The notes beneath the pieces are model-generated. The model was given only the letters and a program-made list of their open reading frames with translations, did no database searches and was not told where the DNA came from. From positions 42,206,779 to 42,270,778 of the forward strand of contig CM043970.1 of assembly GCA_014529385.2 (NCBI GenBank): 64,000 bases of DNA, given 5' to 3'. Made by a program: the position numbers and the translations under genes. The DNA comes from Adiantum capillus-veneris. Taxonomy: Eukaryota > Streptophyta > Polypodiopsida > Polypodiales > Pteridaceae. Below are positions 63,684 through 64,000 of the stretch, piece after piece; position 1 is the first letter of the stretch, and each line of letters starts with the position of its first letter.

Positions 63684-64000
63684 AGGTTGCGTCCTCCCGC
63701 GTTTAGTCGCCAGCTGCTCCAGCACACGCCTGCTCACTTTCTCCGATTTCAGTGAGCTTTGGCGAGCGTTCACAGGTCGACTTCTGCTCAAATTTTCGAT
63801 TTGGGCTCATTTCGGCCTCCGTTTCCACTACAGGCAATACTGCACAGGCTATTTCGTCATTTTGTGCAGAATTTTTGTCAGTGCCTTTTCCTGCATAGCA
63901 AGTGCCTTATAGTCTTCTACGGTTTGTGCTATATAGCACGTGTTGTTCCCAGTCTGTTTCTCGTATTTTCGGGCAGTTTTCACATCAGGTGCAGCATTTA

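Overview
The window is a stretch of repeat-rich nuclear DNA from a land plant. The evidence is entirely in the transposable elements: Ty3/gypsy elements of two plant types (chromoviruses, and the non-chromovirus Tat/Athila-like OTA type), a Ty1/copia element, a CACTA (En/Spm) DNA transposon with an intron-containing TNP2 gene, L1-like LINE fragments, primer sites for plant tRNA-iMet and tRNA-Asp, and a captured fragment of a plant-specific HIPP metallochaperone gene. I cannot fix the species; a large-genome plant (fern, lycophyte or gymnosperm as well as angiosperm) would fit. I see no intact ordinary host gene.

Layout. 1-2272: minus-strand chromovirus 'A' (gag/protease, running off the left edge). 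Its 5' LTR (2273 to about 18860) is split by a 15-kb OTA gypsy element at 2362-17411, with LTRs of 926 and 924 bp and a 5-bp target duplication AACAT. This element has one gag-pro-pol frame, two tandem copies of the integrase zinc-binding module, a large extra ORF 3' of pol and a 24-bp near-palindrome repeated five times in non-coding DNA. 19030-21310: 5' part of a LINE. 21311-25990: unassigned DNA, then a heavily decayed plus-strand OTA-type pol with another decayed 3' reading frame. 26000-30710: plus-strand chromovirus with chromodomain and 3' LTR. 30711-37733: CACTA transposon, with terminal hairpins, a captured HIPP fragment that still encodes a C-terminal CaaX box, a multi-exon TNP2 gene and a TNPA-like gene, cut off on the right.

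37734 to about 49090: minus-strand chromovirus 'B', truncated in RT, split by a gag-only LTR element (40166-46939) whose LTRs exceed 2.1 kb and differ by a micro-inversion. About 49100-50957: unassigned DNA with a CTAACCGC-motif cluster and a possible minus-strand promoter. 50958-56123: near-complete copia element, target duplication GGTAC, with damaged protease and RT active sites. 56500-59729: minus-strand chromovirus 'C' (pol), truncated at the gag side. 59730-61590: AT-rich DNA with no gene seen. 61590-62720: minus-strand LINE C-terminal fragment. 63420-64000: a short LTR, tRNA-iMet primer site and leader of a further LTR element running off the right edge.

How it fits together. The window records successive nested insertions. 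Internal stop codons are frequent and many look like C-to-T changes in CGA, CAG, CAA or TGG codons, as expected of methylated, silenced repeats. Elements A, B and C are one chromovirus family. The most unusual items are the 15-kb OTA element's architecture and the HIPP capture inside the CACTA element.
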